64,000 nt of DNA, from positions 372,001 to 436,000 of the forward strand of contig NZ_JAJCVI010000005.1 of assembly GCF_020567525.1 (NCBI RefSeq), in the 5' to 3' direction. The notes below the pieces were generated by a model. It ran no database searches. It saw only the letters and a program-made list of their open reading frames with translations, and was not told where the DNA came from. How positions within the stretch are numbered: position 1 is the first letter of the stretch; every line of letters starts with the position of its first letter. This DNA is from Halorubellus salinus. Its GTDB lineage: Archaea; Halobacteriota; Halobacteria; Halobacteriales; Natrialbaceae. The position numbers were made by a program, and so were the translations under genes. Below, piece after piece: positions 31,906-40,828 of the stretch.

Positions 31906-33300
31906 ATGCGCGACCTGGATGTCGGCGGTCGATGGTCGCGGCGCCGCGTCCTCGCGGGCATCGCGAGCGTCGGCGTCGTCGACGTGCTCGGCGACGCCAC
32001 GGGGACGGTTCGGGCGTCGACGAACGACGACGTGGGCACGGGCGACCGCGGCACACCCGAGACGCTGCCGACCGTCGAACCGGCGGGGCGACTCGCCCTC
32101 GACGGCGTCACGGAGGCGGTCGTCGACGACGACGGCGAGACGGTGTACTGCGCGCTCGGCGACGGGTTCGCCGTCGTGGACGCCAGCAACCCCTTCGACC
32201 CGACGGTCCGGTACGTCGAGCGCGACCTCGAGCACGAGGGCGACACGTACTCGCGGATGGTGTCCATCAGGGACGTGAAGGTGTCCGGCGACCGCCTGCT
32301 CGTCCCGGGGCCGAGCGCGCCACCCGAGTTCCTCTCGGGGTTCTTCCTGTACGACGTCAGCGACCCCACGAGTCCGGAGCGCGTCGCGTTCCAGGACCTC
32401 GAGTTCGGCCCGCACAACTCGTTCGTCGACGGCGACCACGTCTACCTCACCGGGAGCGGCGAGTTCGACGAACCGGTCGTCGTCTACGACGTCGCCGGCG
32501 ACGACCCCGAGGGGGTCGCGCGCTGGAGTCCGACGGACGCCGACGACGACTGGTCGGAGGTACCGACGCTCCTCCGGAACTGCCACGACGTGTACGTCCA
32601 GGACGACGTCCTGTACGCCGCGTACTGGGACGCGGGGACGTGGGTCGTCGACGTCTCGGACCCGGCGGACCCGACGGCGCTCGGGCACCTCGGCGGGCAC
32701 GACCCCGCGTTCCTCGCGACCGTCGACCCGCTGGGCGCTGAGTTCGAGGAGTTACCGGGGAACAGTCACTCCGTCCAGCCGAGCGCGGACGGTGCGGCGG
32801 CGTTCGTCGGGAAGGAGGCCGTCGACGTCCCGCGGACGCTCGCGGACGGCGGCCCGGGCGGCGTCGAGTGCTGGGACCTCCGCGCGCTCGACGTCGACGG
32901 CGCGGCGCCGTCGCTCCGGTCGGTACTCCGGCCGCCCGAGCCCCGGGGGAATCGAACGGGGTCGGGGTGGACGGCGCACAACTTCGGCGTCGACGGCGAC
33001 CGCCTGTACACGTCCTGGCACGGCGGTGGCGTCCGCGCCTACGACGTCGCGACCCTCGCCGAACCGTCGCTCCTCGGCGAGTGGCGCGACCCCGAACGCA
33101 CGTGGTTCTGGACGGCGAAACCGCTCGAATCGGGGTTCGTGGCGACGAGCTACCTCGACCCGGCGTACTCGGTGGGCGCACAACGCCGCGGCGAGGGCGC
33201 ACACCTGTACGTGTTCCCGGAGCCGTCGACCGCGGACGCGGTTCCGGCGCCGACGATGCCGCGCCGCGAGTTCCCCGTCCCCGAGGAGCGCGACGACTGA
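31906..33300 (+). CDS. LVIVD-repeat beta-propeller protein, Tat-exported (first of a tandem pair)
   Basis: This 464-residue secreted protein starts with a Tat signal (GGRWSRRRVLAGIASVGVV). The rest consists of LVIVD-type blades with repeats such as FAVVDASNPFDPTVRYVE, FFLYDVSDPTSPERVAF, WVVDVSDPADPTALGHLGGHD and VRAYDVATLAEPSLLGEW, with conserved FGPHNSFVDGDHVYLTGSGE and ELPGNSHSVQP. Such propellers bind ligands or surfaces; function is unknown. It ends soon after the last blade, without the sorting tail seen in its neighbour at 33435, with which it is closely similar throughout. Confidence 0.82.
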   Translation: MRDLDVGGRWSRRRVLAGIASVGVVDVLGDATGTVRASTNDDVGTGDRGTPETLPTVEPAGRLALDGVTEAVVDDDGETVYCALGDGFAVVDASNPFDPTVRYVERDLEHEGDTYSRMVSIRDVKVSGDRLLVPGPSAPPEFLSGFFLYDVSDPTSPERVAFQDLEFGPHNSFVDGDHVYLTGSGEFDEPVVVYDVAGDDPEGVARWSPTDADDDWSEVPTLLRNCHDVYVQDDVLYAAYWDAGTWVVDVSDPADPTALGHLGGHDPAFLATVDPLGAEFEELPGNSHSVQPSADGAAAFVGKEAVDVPRTLADGGPGGVECWDLRALDVDGAAPSLRSVLRPPEPRGNRTGSGWTAHNFGVDGDRLYTSWHGGGVRAYDVATLAEPSLLGEWRDPERTWFWTAKPLESGFVATSYLDPAYSVGAQRRGEGAHLYVFPEPSTADAVPAPTMPRREFPVPEERDD

Positions 33301-33434
33301 CCCGTCGCCCGGTCGGCGAGTCGACCACTCGACCGACGAGTTCGGACGGCACGGGCGACGCGGCGGCCGCGGTTGCACAAGCGAGCGTTTGAGCCACGAC
33401 CGGCCTTTTGCGGGCGCACGCCGAACGTGAACGC

Positions 33435-35069
33435 ATGCCGCTCCCCTCCTCCGACGGCAGCGTTCCCCGTCGCCGACTGCTCGCCGGCCTCGCCGGCCTC
33501 GGAACCACGGCGGTCGCCCCCGCCACCGCGACCGCTCGAACCCCGTCCGGTCGAGCGCGCGCCGACGCGACCGCCGAGCGCGACCCCCGCGGCGTAGAGC
33601 GCACGCTCGACCCCGCGGGCACGCTCGACCTCCGAGGTGCCGCCGAGGTCGTCGTCGACGATGACGGCGAGACCGCGTACTGTTCGGTCGTCGACGGCTT
33701 CGCGGTCGTCGACCTGAGCGACCCCGCGAACCCGACGCTCCTGGCCGAAGAACGTGACCTGACCCACGACGGCAGCGACCCGATGCAGTCCATCATGGAC
33801 GTGAAGGTGTCCGGCGACCGACTGCTCGTCTCCGGCCCGAACGGGTTCGGCGAAGGCCTCTCCGGGTTCTTCCTCTACGACGTGAGCGACCCGGCGAACC
33901 CCGAGCGAGCCGCCGTCCACGAGACGACGTTCGGGCCGCACAACTCGTTCGTCGACGGCGACTACGTCTACCTCACCGGGAGCGGCGAACCCGGGCAGCC
34001 CGTCGTCGTCTACGACGTCAGCGACGACGACCCCGAGGAGGTCGCGCGCTGGAAGGCCGCGGACGCCGACGACGCGTGGACGAACGCCGGGCGGAACTAC
34101 CGGTCGGCCCACGACGTCTACGTGCAGGACGACGTCCTGTACGTCGCGTACTGGGACGCGGGGACGTGGCTCGTCGACGTGAGTGACCCGACGGAGCCGA
34201 CGGCGGTCGCGCACCTCGGCGGACACGACCCCGCGTACCTCGCGAGCCTCGACCAGATCACGCCGGAGTTCCGCGAGCTCCCGGGGAACAGCCACTACGT
34301 GCAGCCGAACGCGGACGCGTCCGCGGTGTTCGTCGGGAAGGAAGCGTGGGACGCCGAGGGGACCGAGCACGACGGCGGCCCGGGCGGTATCGAGTGCTGG
34401 GACCTCTCGGGGAGCGAACCCGAACTCCGGTCGGTGCTCCAGCCGCCTGAACCGGACCCGGACGCCGGGGAGGACCCGGCGGCGCAGTGGACGTCGCACA
34501 ACTTCGGCGTCGACGGCGACCGCCTGTACGCGTCCTGGTACGGCGGTGGCGTCCGCGCCTACGACGTCGCGGACCTCGCGGAGCCGTCGCTGCTCGGCGC
34601 GTGGCGCGACCCGGAGACCACGGCGTTCTGGACGGCGAAACCGACCGGTTCGGGGTTCGTCGCGGCGAGCTACGTCGACCCGCGGAACGCGCGCGAGGCC
34701 CAGCGCGACGGTGAGGGCGCGCGCGTGTTCGCGTTCCCCGAACCCGACGCGTCGAACGCCGAACCGGCGCCGACGATGGCGCGCCGCGAGTTCCCCGACC
34801 CGGATCCGTCGGACGACGACGGGTCGTCGGACGATGAACGGTCGGGCGACGGCGAGTCATCGACCGACGGAAGTGGGTCGACCGACGACGACGGCGAGAC
34901 GACGTCGGCACCCGCCACGCCCGACACCGACGGGGAGTCGACGACAGCGAGCACCACCGTCCACGACGACCCCGGTTCGACCCCCGGGTTCGGCGTCCTC
35001 ACCGCGCTCGCCGGCGGCGGACTCGGGGCGTGGCGGCTCCTCGCTGCTGACCGCGACGACGACCGCTAG
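33435..35069 (+). CDS. LVIVD-repeat beta-propeller protein with PGF-CTERM anchor (second of a tandem pair)
   Basis: This 544-residue paralogue of the preceding gene keeps the same blades (FAVVDLSDPANPTLLAEER, FGPHNSFVDGDYVYLTGSGE, YWDAGTWLVDVSDPTEPTA). It has a Tat-like start (PRRRLLAGLAGLG). It differs at the end: about 70 Ser/Asp/Thr-rich residues form a wall-spanning linker, followed by PGFGVLTALAGGGLGAWRLL and RDDDR, a PGF-CTERM signal for archaeosortase processing and lipid anchoring. So one paralogue is probably secreted and the other anchored. Confidence 0.87.
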   Translation: MPLPSSDGSVPRRRLLAGLAGLGTTAVAPATATARTPSGRARADATAERDPRGVERTLDPAGTLDLRGAAEVVVDDDGETAYCSVVDGFAVVDLSDPANPTLLAEERDLTHDGSDPMQSIMDVKVSGDRLLVSGPNGFGEGLSGFFLYDVSDPANPERAAVHETTFGPHNSFVDGDYVYLTGSGEPGQPVVVYDVSDDDPEEVARWKAADADDAWTNAGRNYRSAHDVYVQDDVLYVAYWDAGTWLVDVSDPTEPTAVAHLGGHDPAYLASLDQITPEFRELPGNSHYVQPNADASAVFVGKEAWDAEGTEHDGGPGGIECWDLSGSEPELRSVLQPPEPDPDAGEDPAAQWTSHNFGVDGDRLYASWYGGGVRAYDVADLAEPSLLGAWRDPETTAFWTAKPTGSGFVAASYVDPRNAREAQRDGEGARVFAFPEPDASNAEPAPTMARREFPDPDPSDDDGSSDDERSGDGESSTDGSGSTDDDGETTSAPATPDTDGESTTASTTVHDDPGSTPGFGVLTALAGGGLGAWRLLAADRDDDR

Positions 35070-35100
35070 CTGGCGTCGGTCGCGAGTCGGGCGTCGACGA

Positions 35101-35781
35101 CTACGCGTCGCCGCGGGCCTCGCGCTCGAACCGGTCGAGGAAGGATTCGACGTACGCGTGGCGGTCCTCGGCGAGCGCGCCGCCGGCGGCCGTGTACATG
35201 CGGTCGTCGAGGCGGAGTATCTTCTTGTGGAAGTGATTGAACGACGTCGCGCCCGCGTCGGTGTCGTCCTCGCTCGGCGGCAGGTCGGGGTCGTACAGTG
35301 TTCGTTCGTGTTCGCCGGCGTACGCGAACACGCGAGCGACGCCGACCGCACCGGTGGCGTCGAGGTTGTCCGCGTCGCTCAACAGTTCGGCTTCGAGCGT
35401 CTCGGGCTCGACGTCGTTCGAGAACCGATGCGCGTGCACGCAGTGCGCGACCGCGTCGAGGAACGCGTCGTCGACGTCGCTCACATCGTCGTCGCCGCGC
35501 GCGAGGTCGCGGAGCACGCGCCTCGCTTCGCTCGCGCCCCACTCGGCGTGACAGGCTATCTCGCCGCGGGACTCCTTCGCGCGACCGACGTCGTGCAGCC
35601 ACGCCGCCGCGACGAGGACGTCGCGGTCGACGTCCCGCTGGGGGCCGTGCGCGCCGCTTTCGGTCTCGTCCGCGAGGCGTTTCGCGGTCGCGACCACGCG
35701 ACGGACGTGCTCGAAGTCGTGACACGGCGACACGCCCTCGAAGTACGACCGAGCGCGGTCGCGGACGGCTGACTCGTCCAT
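35101..35781 (-). CDS. HD-domain phosphohydrolase
   Basis: This 226-residue HD-superfamily metal enzyme of the YedJ type has metal ligands CHDFEHVRRVV (His), AAWLHDVGRAKESRG (the HD pair) and ELLSDADNLDATGAVGVAR (Asp). The overall layout matches predicted nucleotidases or phosphodiesterases. A SFNHFHKKILRLDDRMYT segment near the end is characteristic. It is 48 bases downstream of sufS on the same strand and may be cotranscribed, though a functional link is unclear. Confidence 0.85.
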   Translation of the reverse strand: MDESAVRDRARSYFEGVSPCHDFEHVRRVVATAKRLADETESGAHGPQRDVDRDVLVAAAWLHDVGRAKESRGEIACHAEWGASEARRVLRDLARGDDDVSDVDDAFLDAVAHCVHAHRFSNDVEPETLEAELLSDADNLDATGAVGVARVFAYAGEHERTLYDPDLPPSEDDTDAGATSFNHFHKKILRLDDRMYTAAGGALAEDRHAYVESFLDRFEREARGDA

Positions 35782-35828
35782 GCGCGGTCGAGTGCTGCGA
35801 CGACGAAAAGTCGACCGGAAATCCGTGG

Positions 35829-37076
35829 TCAGGCGAACAGGTCGCGCGCGCCCTCGATGGCTTCGACGAGCTTGTCGACCTCTTCCTCGGTGTTGTAGAT
35901 GTAGAAGCTCGCGCGAGCGCTCGCGGCGACGCCGAGCTGGTCGTGCAGCGGCTGCGTGCAGTGGTCGCCGGCGCGGATGGCGACCGCGTAGTCGTTCAGG
36001 ATGCTGGAGAGGTCGTGCGCGTGGACGTCACCGAGGTTGAACGACACGAGCCCGGTGCGGCCCTGCTCTGGGCTCGGGCCGTAGACGTCGACGTCGTCCA
36101 TCTCGGTGAGGCGGTCGTACGCGTACTCGGCGAGGCGCTCCTCGTGGCGCTTCACGCTCTCCATCCCGATGTCCTCCAGGTAGTCGATGGCGGCGGCGAG
36201 CGCGATGCCCTGTGCGATGACGGGCGTCCCCGCTTCGAACTTCCAGGGCAGGTCGTTCCACGTCGAGTCCTCGAACGTGACCTTCCGGATCATCATCCCG
36301 CCGTAGAGGTAGGGGTCCATCGACTCCAGCAGGTGCTCTTTCCCGTAGAGGACGCCGATACCGGTGGGGCCGCACATCTTGTGGCCGCTGAACGCGTAGA
36401 AGTCCGCGTCGATGGCTTCGACGTCCACGGGCCTGTTCGGGGCGGCCTGCGCACCGTCGACGAAGAACAGCGCGTCGTGGTCGTGCGCGACGTCGGCGAG
36501 TTCGCTCACGGGGTTCACGCACCCGAGCGTGTTCGAGACGTGCACCGCCGACACCATCTTCGTGTCGTCCGTGATGGTGTCTCGGGCGTCGTCCATGTCG
36601 AGTTGGCCGTCATCGGTCAGGCCGATGTACTTGCACTCCGCGCCCGTCCGCTTACAGATCTGCTGCCAGGTGACGAGCGCGGCGTGGTGCTCCATCTCGG
36701 TGAGGACGACCTCGTCGCCGGGGCCGAGTTCGCTGAGCCCCCACGCGTACGCGACGACGTTCATGCTCTCGGTCGTGTTCTTCGTGAAGATCACTTCCTC
36801 TCGACCACCGGATGCGCCGATGAACTCGGCGACGCGGTCGTGCGCGTCCTCGTACGCGATGGAGGCCTCCTGGCTGAGCTGGTGGAGGCCGCGGTGGACG
36901 TTCGCGTTGTACTCGCGGTAGTAGCGCGCGATCTCGTCGACGACCTGGTCGGGCGTGTGCGACGTCGCGGCGTTGTCGAGGTAGACGAGGTCGTGTCCGT
37001 TGAACTCGCGTTCGAGGATGGGGAAGTCCTCGCGTATCGCGGCCACGTCGAGGGCTTCGGCGTCCTGCGTACTCAT
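35829..37076 (-). CDS. sufS: Cysteine desulfurase SufS
   Basis: This 415-residue PLP enzyme removes sulfur from cysteine for iron-sulfur cluster assembly. The PLP Lys is Lys233 in AFSGHKMCGPTG and the persulfide Cys is Cys373 in AIRAGDHCTQPLHDQLG, the group II (SufS) context. VYLDNAATSHTP, TEMEHHAALVTW and FVDGAQAAPN are family signatures. Length and motifs are complete. Its partner scaffold SufU lies nearby. A tandem 21-bp repeat and an AT-rich region lie upstream. Confidence 0.95.
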   Translation of the reverse strand: MSTQDAEALDVAAIREDFPILEREFNGHDLVYLDNAATSHTPDQVVDEIARYYREYNANVHRGLHQLSQEASIAYEDAHDRVAEFIGASGGREEVIFTKNTTESMNVVAYAWGLSELGPGDEVVLTEMEHHAALVTWQQICKRTGAECKYIGLTDDGQLDMDDARDTITDDTKMVSAVHVSNTLGCVNPVSELADVAHDHDALFFVDGAQAAPNRPVDVEAIDADFYAFSGHKMCGPTGIGVLYGKEHLLESMDPYLYGGMMIRKVTFEDSTWNDLPWKFEAGTPVIAQGIALAAAIDYLEDIGMESVKRHEERLAEYAYDRLTEMDDVDVYGPSPEQGRTGLVSFNLGDVHAHDLSSILNDYAVAIRAGDHCTQPLHDQLGVAASARASFYIYNTEEEVDKLVEAIEGARDLFA

Positions 37077-37455
37077 TAGGAACGTCTAGCGGCTCAGGGG
37101 CCTATTGTCCTTCGGTCCCGGGAGTCCGTGCCACACTCGGAGACGGGTCCGTGGGGCGCGGGGGCTGGTCCGTGGGGCGCGGGGGCTGGTCCGTGGGGCG
37201 CGGGGGCTGGTCCGTGGGGCGCGGTCTGCGTGACGTGGTCCATGGGGCGGTCCGGGTGGCGGTGTCGCCTCGGAGACTGGTAAGTAACTGACCAGCAAAC
37301 TACCGTAATTACCGTAAACAATATTAGCATCTCAGTGGGTTGAAACGGCTGAAAAGAACGAATGATTAAGTGCACGGGGTGGTAGTGTTCTACTGATCTA
37401 ATCATGCAGTATTCGACGCGTTCCGGGTGCAGACTGGTAACCAGGGTGAGGGGGC
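37077..37455. repeat. Upstream interval with a 21-bp tandem array and AT-rich promoter patch
   Basis: Units of 21 bp start at 37146, 37167 and 37188, with most of a fourth at 37209 (GGTCCGTGGGGCGCGGGGGCT core). On the minus strand they would encode APAPHGP repeats, but no convincing gene carries them. Further on (37290-37400) the DNA turns AT-rich (TACCGTAATTACCGTAAAC contains a direct repeat of TACCGTAA). This is the probable promoter area for the HEAT-repeat gene and sufS. Confidence 0.75.
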
Positions 37456-40400
37456 GTGTTCTCCGCTGAGGACTCGGTCTCGGGCACCGAAGGCGACGTC
37501 GGGGAGGAACGAGTGACAGAGGACGGCGGGCCGTCACCCGCCCCCGTCGGGACCGGGGAGGCGTTCGGCGTCGTCGTCAGCACCGACCGGTTGACGTCGT
37601 TCCTCGCGGCGGGCGACGCGGACGTTCGCGCGTACGCCGCTCGACAACTCGGCGCGCTCGCGGCGGACTCGCCGCGGGACGTGCAGCGCGCCCGCGACGA
37701 CCTGCTCTCGCGGTTCGAGGACGACCACGGCCGGGTGCGGGTGCGGTGCGCGGAGGCGGTCGCGACGCTCGCCGTGGCCGACCCCGGCGCGTTCGTCGAG
37801 GACGTGGACGCGCTCGCGGCCGCACTCGCCGACGACCGCGCGGACGTCTCGGCGGCTGCCGTCGACGCGCTCGCGTCCGTCGCAGCACACGACCCGGCGA
37901 GCGTGGCTCGCGTCGCGGACGCACTCGCAGCACACCTCGACGAGGCGGAGAGCGTCGTCGCGGTGCGCGCGCTCGCCGACGTCGCGACCGCGGACCCGGA
38001 CGCGGTCGCACCGGCGACGGACGCGCTCGCCGGGGCGCTCGCGTTCGCCCCCGTGGACGCGGCACGAGCGCTCGCGAGCGTCGCCGCGGTCGACCCGGCA
38101 GCGGTCGCCGCGGTCGCCACCCCGGTCGCCAACGGCGTCGCCGCCGGCCCGCCGGTGGTGCGTCGGGACCTGACGGCGGCACTCGCGACCGTCGCACCGA
38201 CCCAGCCCGACGCGATCACCGACCACGCGTCGCTCGTCGAGGCCGCACTCGACGACGACGACCGCGCGGTCAGCGGGCACGCCACGTCGGCACTCGCCGC
38301 GGTCGCCGACGTCGCACCCGGTCGAGTCGCGGCGAGCACGGACGCGCTCGTCTCGCACCTCGACGCGACCGACCCCGCGGTTCGCGTCGACGCCGCTCAC
38401 GCGCTCGCCGCGGTCGCGGCGACCGACCGCGACGCCGTCGCCGCGGCACCACCGTCGCTCGCCGCGCACCTCGGCGACGAGTGCGTCGACGTCAGGTGTG
38501 CGACCGCGAACGCACTCGCCGTGCTGGCGGCACAGGACGCGACCGTGGTCGCGCCGTTCGTCGCCGACCTCGCGGACGCACTCGGGGACGCGGACGCTGC
38601 CGTCCGGGACGCGGTCGCGGACGCGCTCGCCGCGGTCGCGAACGAGAGACCGACCGCGGTCGCCGACGCCGTTGACGTCCTCGTCGCCGGCCTCGACGAC
38701 GACCCCGCGGTCCGGGAACCGCTCGCCGAGGCGGTCGCCGCGGTCGCGACCGCGGCACCGTCGGCGGTCGCGCCCCACGTCCAGGACGTCGCCGCGCACC
38801 TCGTCGTCGCTGGCGTCCGCGAACCGCTCGCGGACGCGGTCGCGTCGGTCGCCCGTGACGCGCCCGTCGCGGTGGACGTGGACGCGCTCGCGGATTCGCT
38901 CGCGGCCGACGACGCGTGGACGGCGGGGTTCGCGGCGAGCGAACTCGCCGCGGCCGCCGGGCGCGCGACGCCGACGCTCTCGCCGACCCAGGAGCGACTG
39001 GTCGCGCGCCTCGACGACGACGCGACCGCGATCCGGACCGCCGCCGCCGCGGACGTCGTCGCGCTCGCCGAGGAGACGCCCTACGACCTCGTTCCGGCCG
39101 TCCCCGCACTCGTGGACGCGCTCGCCGACGACGCTGCCGCGGTCCGCGAGGGGGCCGCGTGCGCGCTCGCGTCGATCGCGACCGACGCCCCGAGCGCCGT
39201 CGACCGTCCGCGCGTCGTCGAGGGACTCGTGGACGCGCTCGACGACACCACGGCCACGAGCGACTGCGCCGCGAGCGCGCTCGACGCGGTCGCAGTCGCG
39301 AACGACGTCGACGCGCCCAGGGACGTCCGCCCGTTCGTCGCGTTCCTCCTCGACCGCGTCGAGGACGCGACGCCCGACGAGCGTCGTCGGGCCGCGAGTG
39401 CGCTCTCGCACGTCACGCTCTCCGACGGCGAACTCGCGGTCGCGACGCGTGCACTCACCGCGGCCGTGACCGACGACATCGTCCGCGCTGCGGCGGCGCG
39501 AACGCTGGCGTCGCTCGCGGTCGCCGACCGCACCCCGCTGAACCGGCTCCTCGTGCGCGTCGCGGACGACGACCCGCGGGCGACGCTCGCGGTCGCGGCG
39601 ATGGCGTCGTTCGAACCGCTGGTCGCGGACCCGTCGGCGCTCACGGACGCGACCGTCAGCCCAGACCCGGTGGTGCGTCGTCGGGCGACGCGCACGCTCG
39701 CCGTCGTCGCACGGGACCGCGAGGACGCGACCACGGCGACGGGCGTCCTGCTCGACTACGCCGACGCGGCGAACCCGGACGTCCGCGAGCGCGCCGCGCG
39801 GGAACTCGGCCGGCACGCGCTCGCCCGCCCGGACGACGCCCGCGCCGTCGCCGGTGACGTCGCCGCACTCGTGGACGCTGCGGCCGACGACGTGCGCCCT
39901 CACGCCGCGGTCGCGCTCGCGTCGGTCGCGACAACCCACCCTGGGGCCGTCGCGGACGTCGCCCTGTCGGGGCCAGACGGTGACGTGGACGAGGCGGACG
40001 CGTGGTTCGCGGACCTCGCAGCGTACGTGCGCGCTCGCGGCGCCAGCGACGCCGACACCGGGGGAATCGCCAGGACGCTCGCCGCCAACAACGACGACGA
40101 CCGCCCCGCGGTTCGCGCGGTCGCCGCGCTCGCCACCGGGACCTTCGAGACGACGTGTCCGCGCCATCTCGTGGACGCGCTCGCGGACGACGCGGTCGTC
40201 GTCCGCGCCGCCAGCGCCCGCGCGGTCGCCGCGATCACCGAACGCGACCCGACCGCGGCCGCCTCGCTCGTCGGCCGTCTCGTGGACGCGCTCGACGACG
40301 ACCCGGCCGTGACCGCGCCCGTCTGTCGCGCACTCGCCGCGGTCGCGACCGCCGCACCCGGCGCCATCTCGCCCGGCGGCCTCGACGCCGTCGCGCAACG

Positions 40401-40671
40401 CCTCACGCACGCCGACCCGCGCGTGCAGGTCGCCGCGATGCGCGTCGTCGGTCGCGTCGACGCGGACGCGTACGCCGACGCGCTCGAAGAACGCCGAACG
40501 CACGGCCCCGAGCGCGTCCGCGACGCAGCGATTGCCGTCCGCGACGCCCCCGCGAACGCTCCCGACGACGCGGGCGACGACACCGACGCCGACGACGCCC
40601 GGTTCGCCCGCACCTCCCCCCGGCGCGTCCTCGAGGGCGTCCTGTCGACGCTCACCGACCGCCTCCCCTGA
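37456..40671 (+). CDS. Giant HEAT-repeat protein (1071 residues)
   Basis: Almost the whole protein consists of about 25 HEAT-type helical repeats of roughly 35-40 residues, with repeating AxDALAxVAxxxPxAV-like cores such as DALAAALADDRADVSAAAVDALASVAAHDP. It has no signal peptide or membrane helix and is rich in Ala, Val, Asp and Arg. The curved alpha-solenoid should act as a large protein-binding scaffold. No partner or enzyme domain is visible. The GTG at 37456 is a possible start and a GTG at 37513 is another. Haloarchaea often have shorter HEAT proteins next to bilin lyase-like or chemotaxis genes, but no such context exists here. Confidence 0.85.
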   Translation: MFSAEDSVSGTEGDVGEERVTEDGGPSPAPVGTGEAFGVVVSTDRLTSFLAAGDADVRAYAARQLGALAADSPRDVQRARDDLLSRFEDDHGRVRVRCAEAVATLAVADPGAFVEDVDALAAALADDRADVSAAAVDALASVAAHDPASVARVADALAAHLDEAESVVAVRALADVATADPDAVAPATDALAGALAFAPVDAARALASVAAVDPAAVAAVATPVANGVAAGPPVVRRDLTAALATVAPTQPDAITDHASLVEAALDDDDRAVSGHATSALAAVADVAPGRVAASTDALVSHLDATDPAVRVDAAHALAAVAATDRDAVAAAPPSLAAHLGDECVDVRCATANALAVLAAQDATVVAPFVADLADALGDADAAVRDAVADALAAVANERPTAVADAVDVLVAGLDDDPAVREPLAEAVAAVATAAPSAVAPHVQDVAAHLVVAGVREPLADAVASVARDAPVAVDVDALADSLAADDAWTAGFAASELAAAAGRATPTLSPTQERLVARLDDDATAIRTAAAADVVALAEETPYDLVPAVPALVDALADDAAAVREGAACALASIATDAPSAVDRPRVVEGLVDALDDTTATSDCAASALDAVAVANDVDAPRDVRPFVAFLLDRVEDATPDERRRAASALSHVTLSDGELAVATRALTAAVTDDIVRAAAARTLASLAVADRTPLNRLLVRVADDDPRATLAVAAMASFEPLVADPSALTDATVSPDPVVRRRATRTLAVVARDREDATTATGVLLDYADAANPDVRERAARELGRHALARPDDARAVAGDVAALVDAAADDVRPHAAVALASVATTHPGAVADVALSGPDGDVDEADAWFADLAAYVRARGASDADTGGIARTLAANNDDDRPAVRAVAALATGTFETTCPRHLVDALADDAVVVRAASARAVAAITERDPTAAASLVGRLVDALDDDPAVTAPVCRALAAVATAAPGAISPGGLDAVAQRLTHADPRVQVAAMRVVGRVDADAYADALEERRTHGPERVRDAAIAVRDAPANAPDDAGDDTDADDARFARTSPRRVLEGVLSTLTDRLP

Positions 40672-40828
40672 ATCACCCACCCGGTTCGTCGCATCGCCCG
40701 CGACCACGGGTCCGCGCACGCGAGTCGCCGCCCCAACCGGGGCCGATCGTTTAATCCTTTCTCCGGGTTCCAGGGTCGTCAGCGTCGGTCCCCGTCTATA
40801 TGACCGCGTGACGAGAACCACGTTCACG

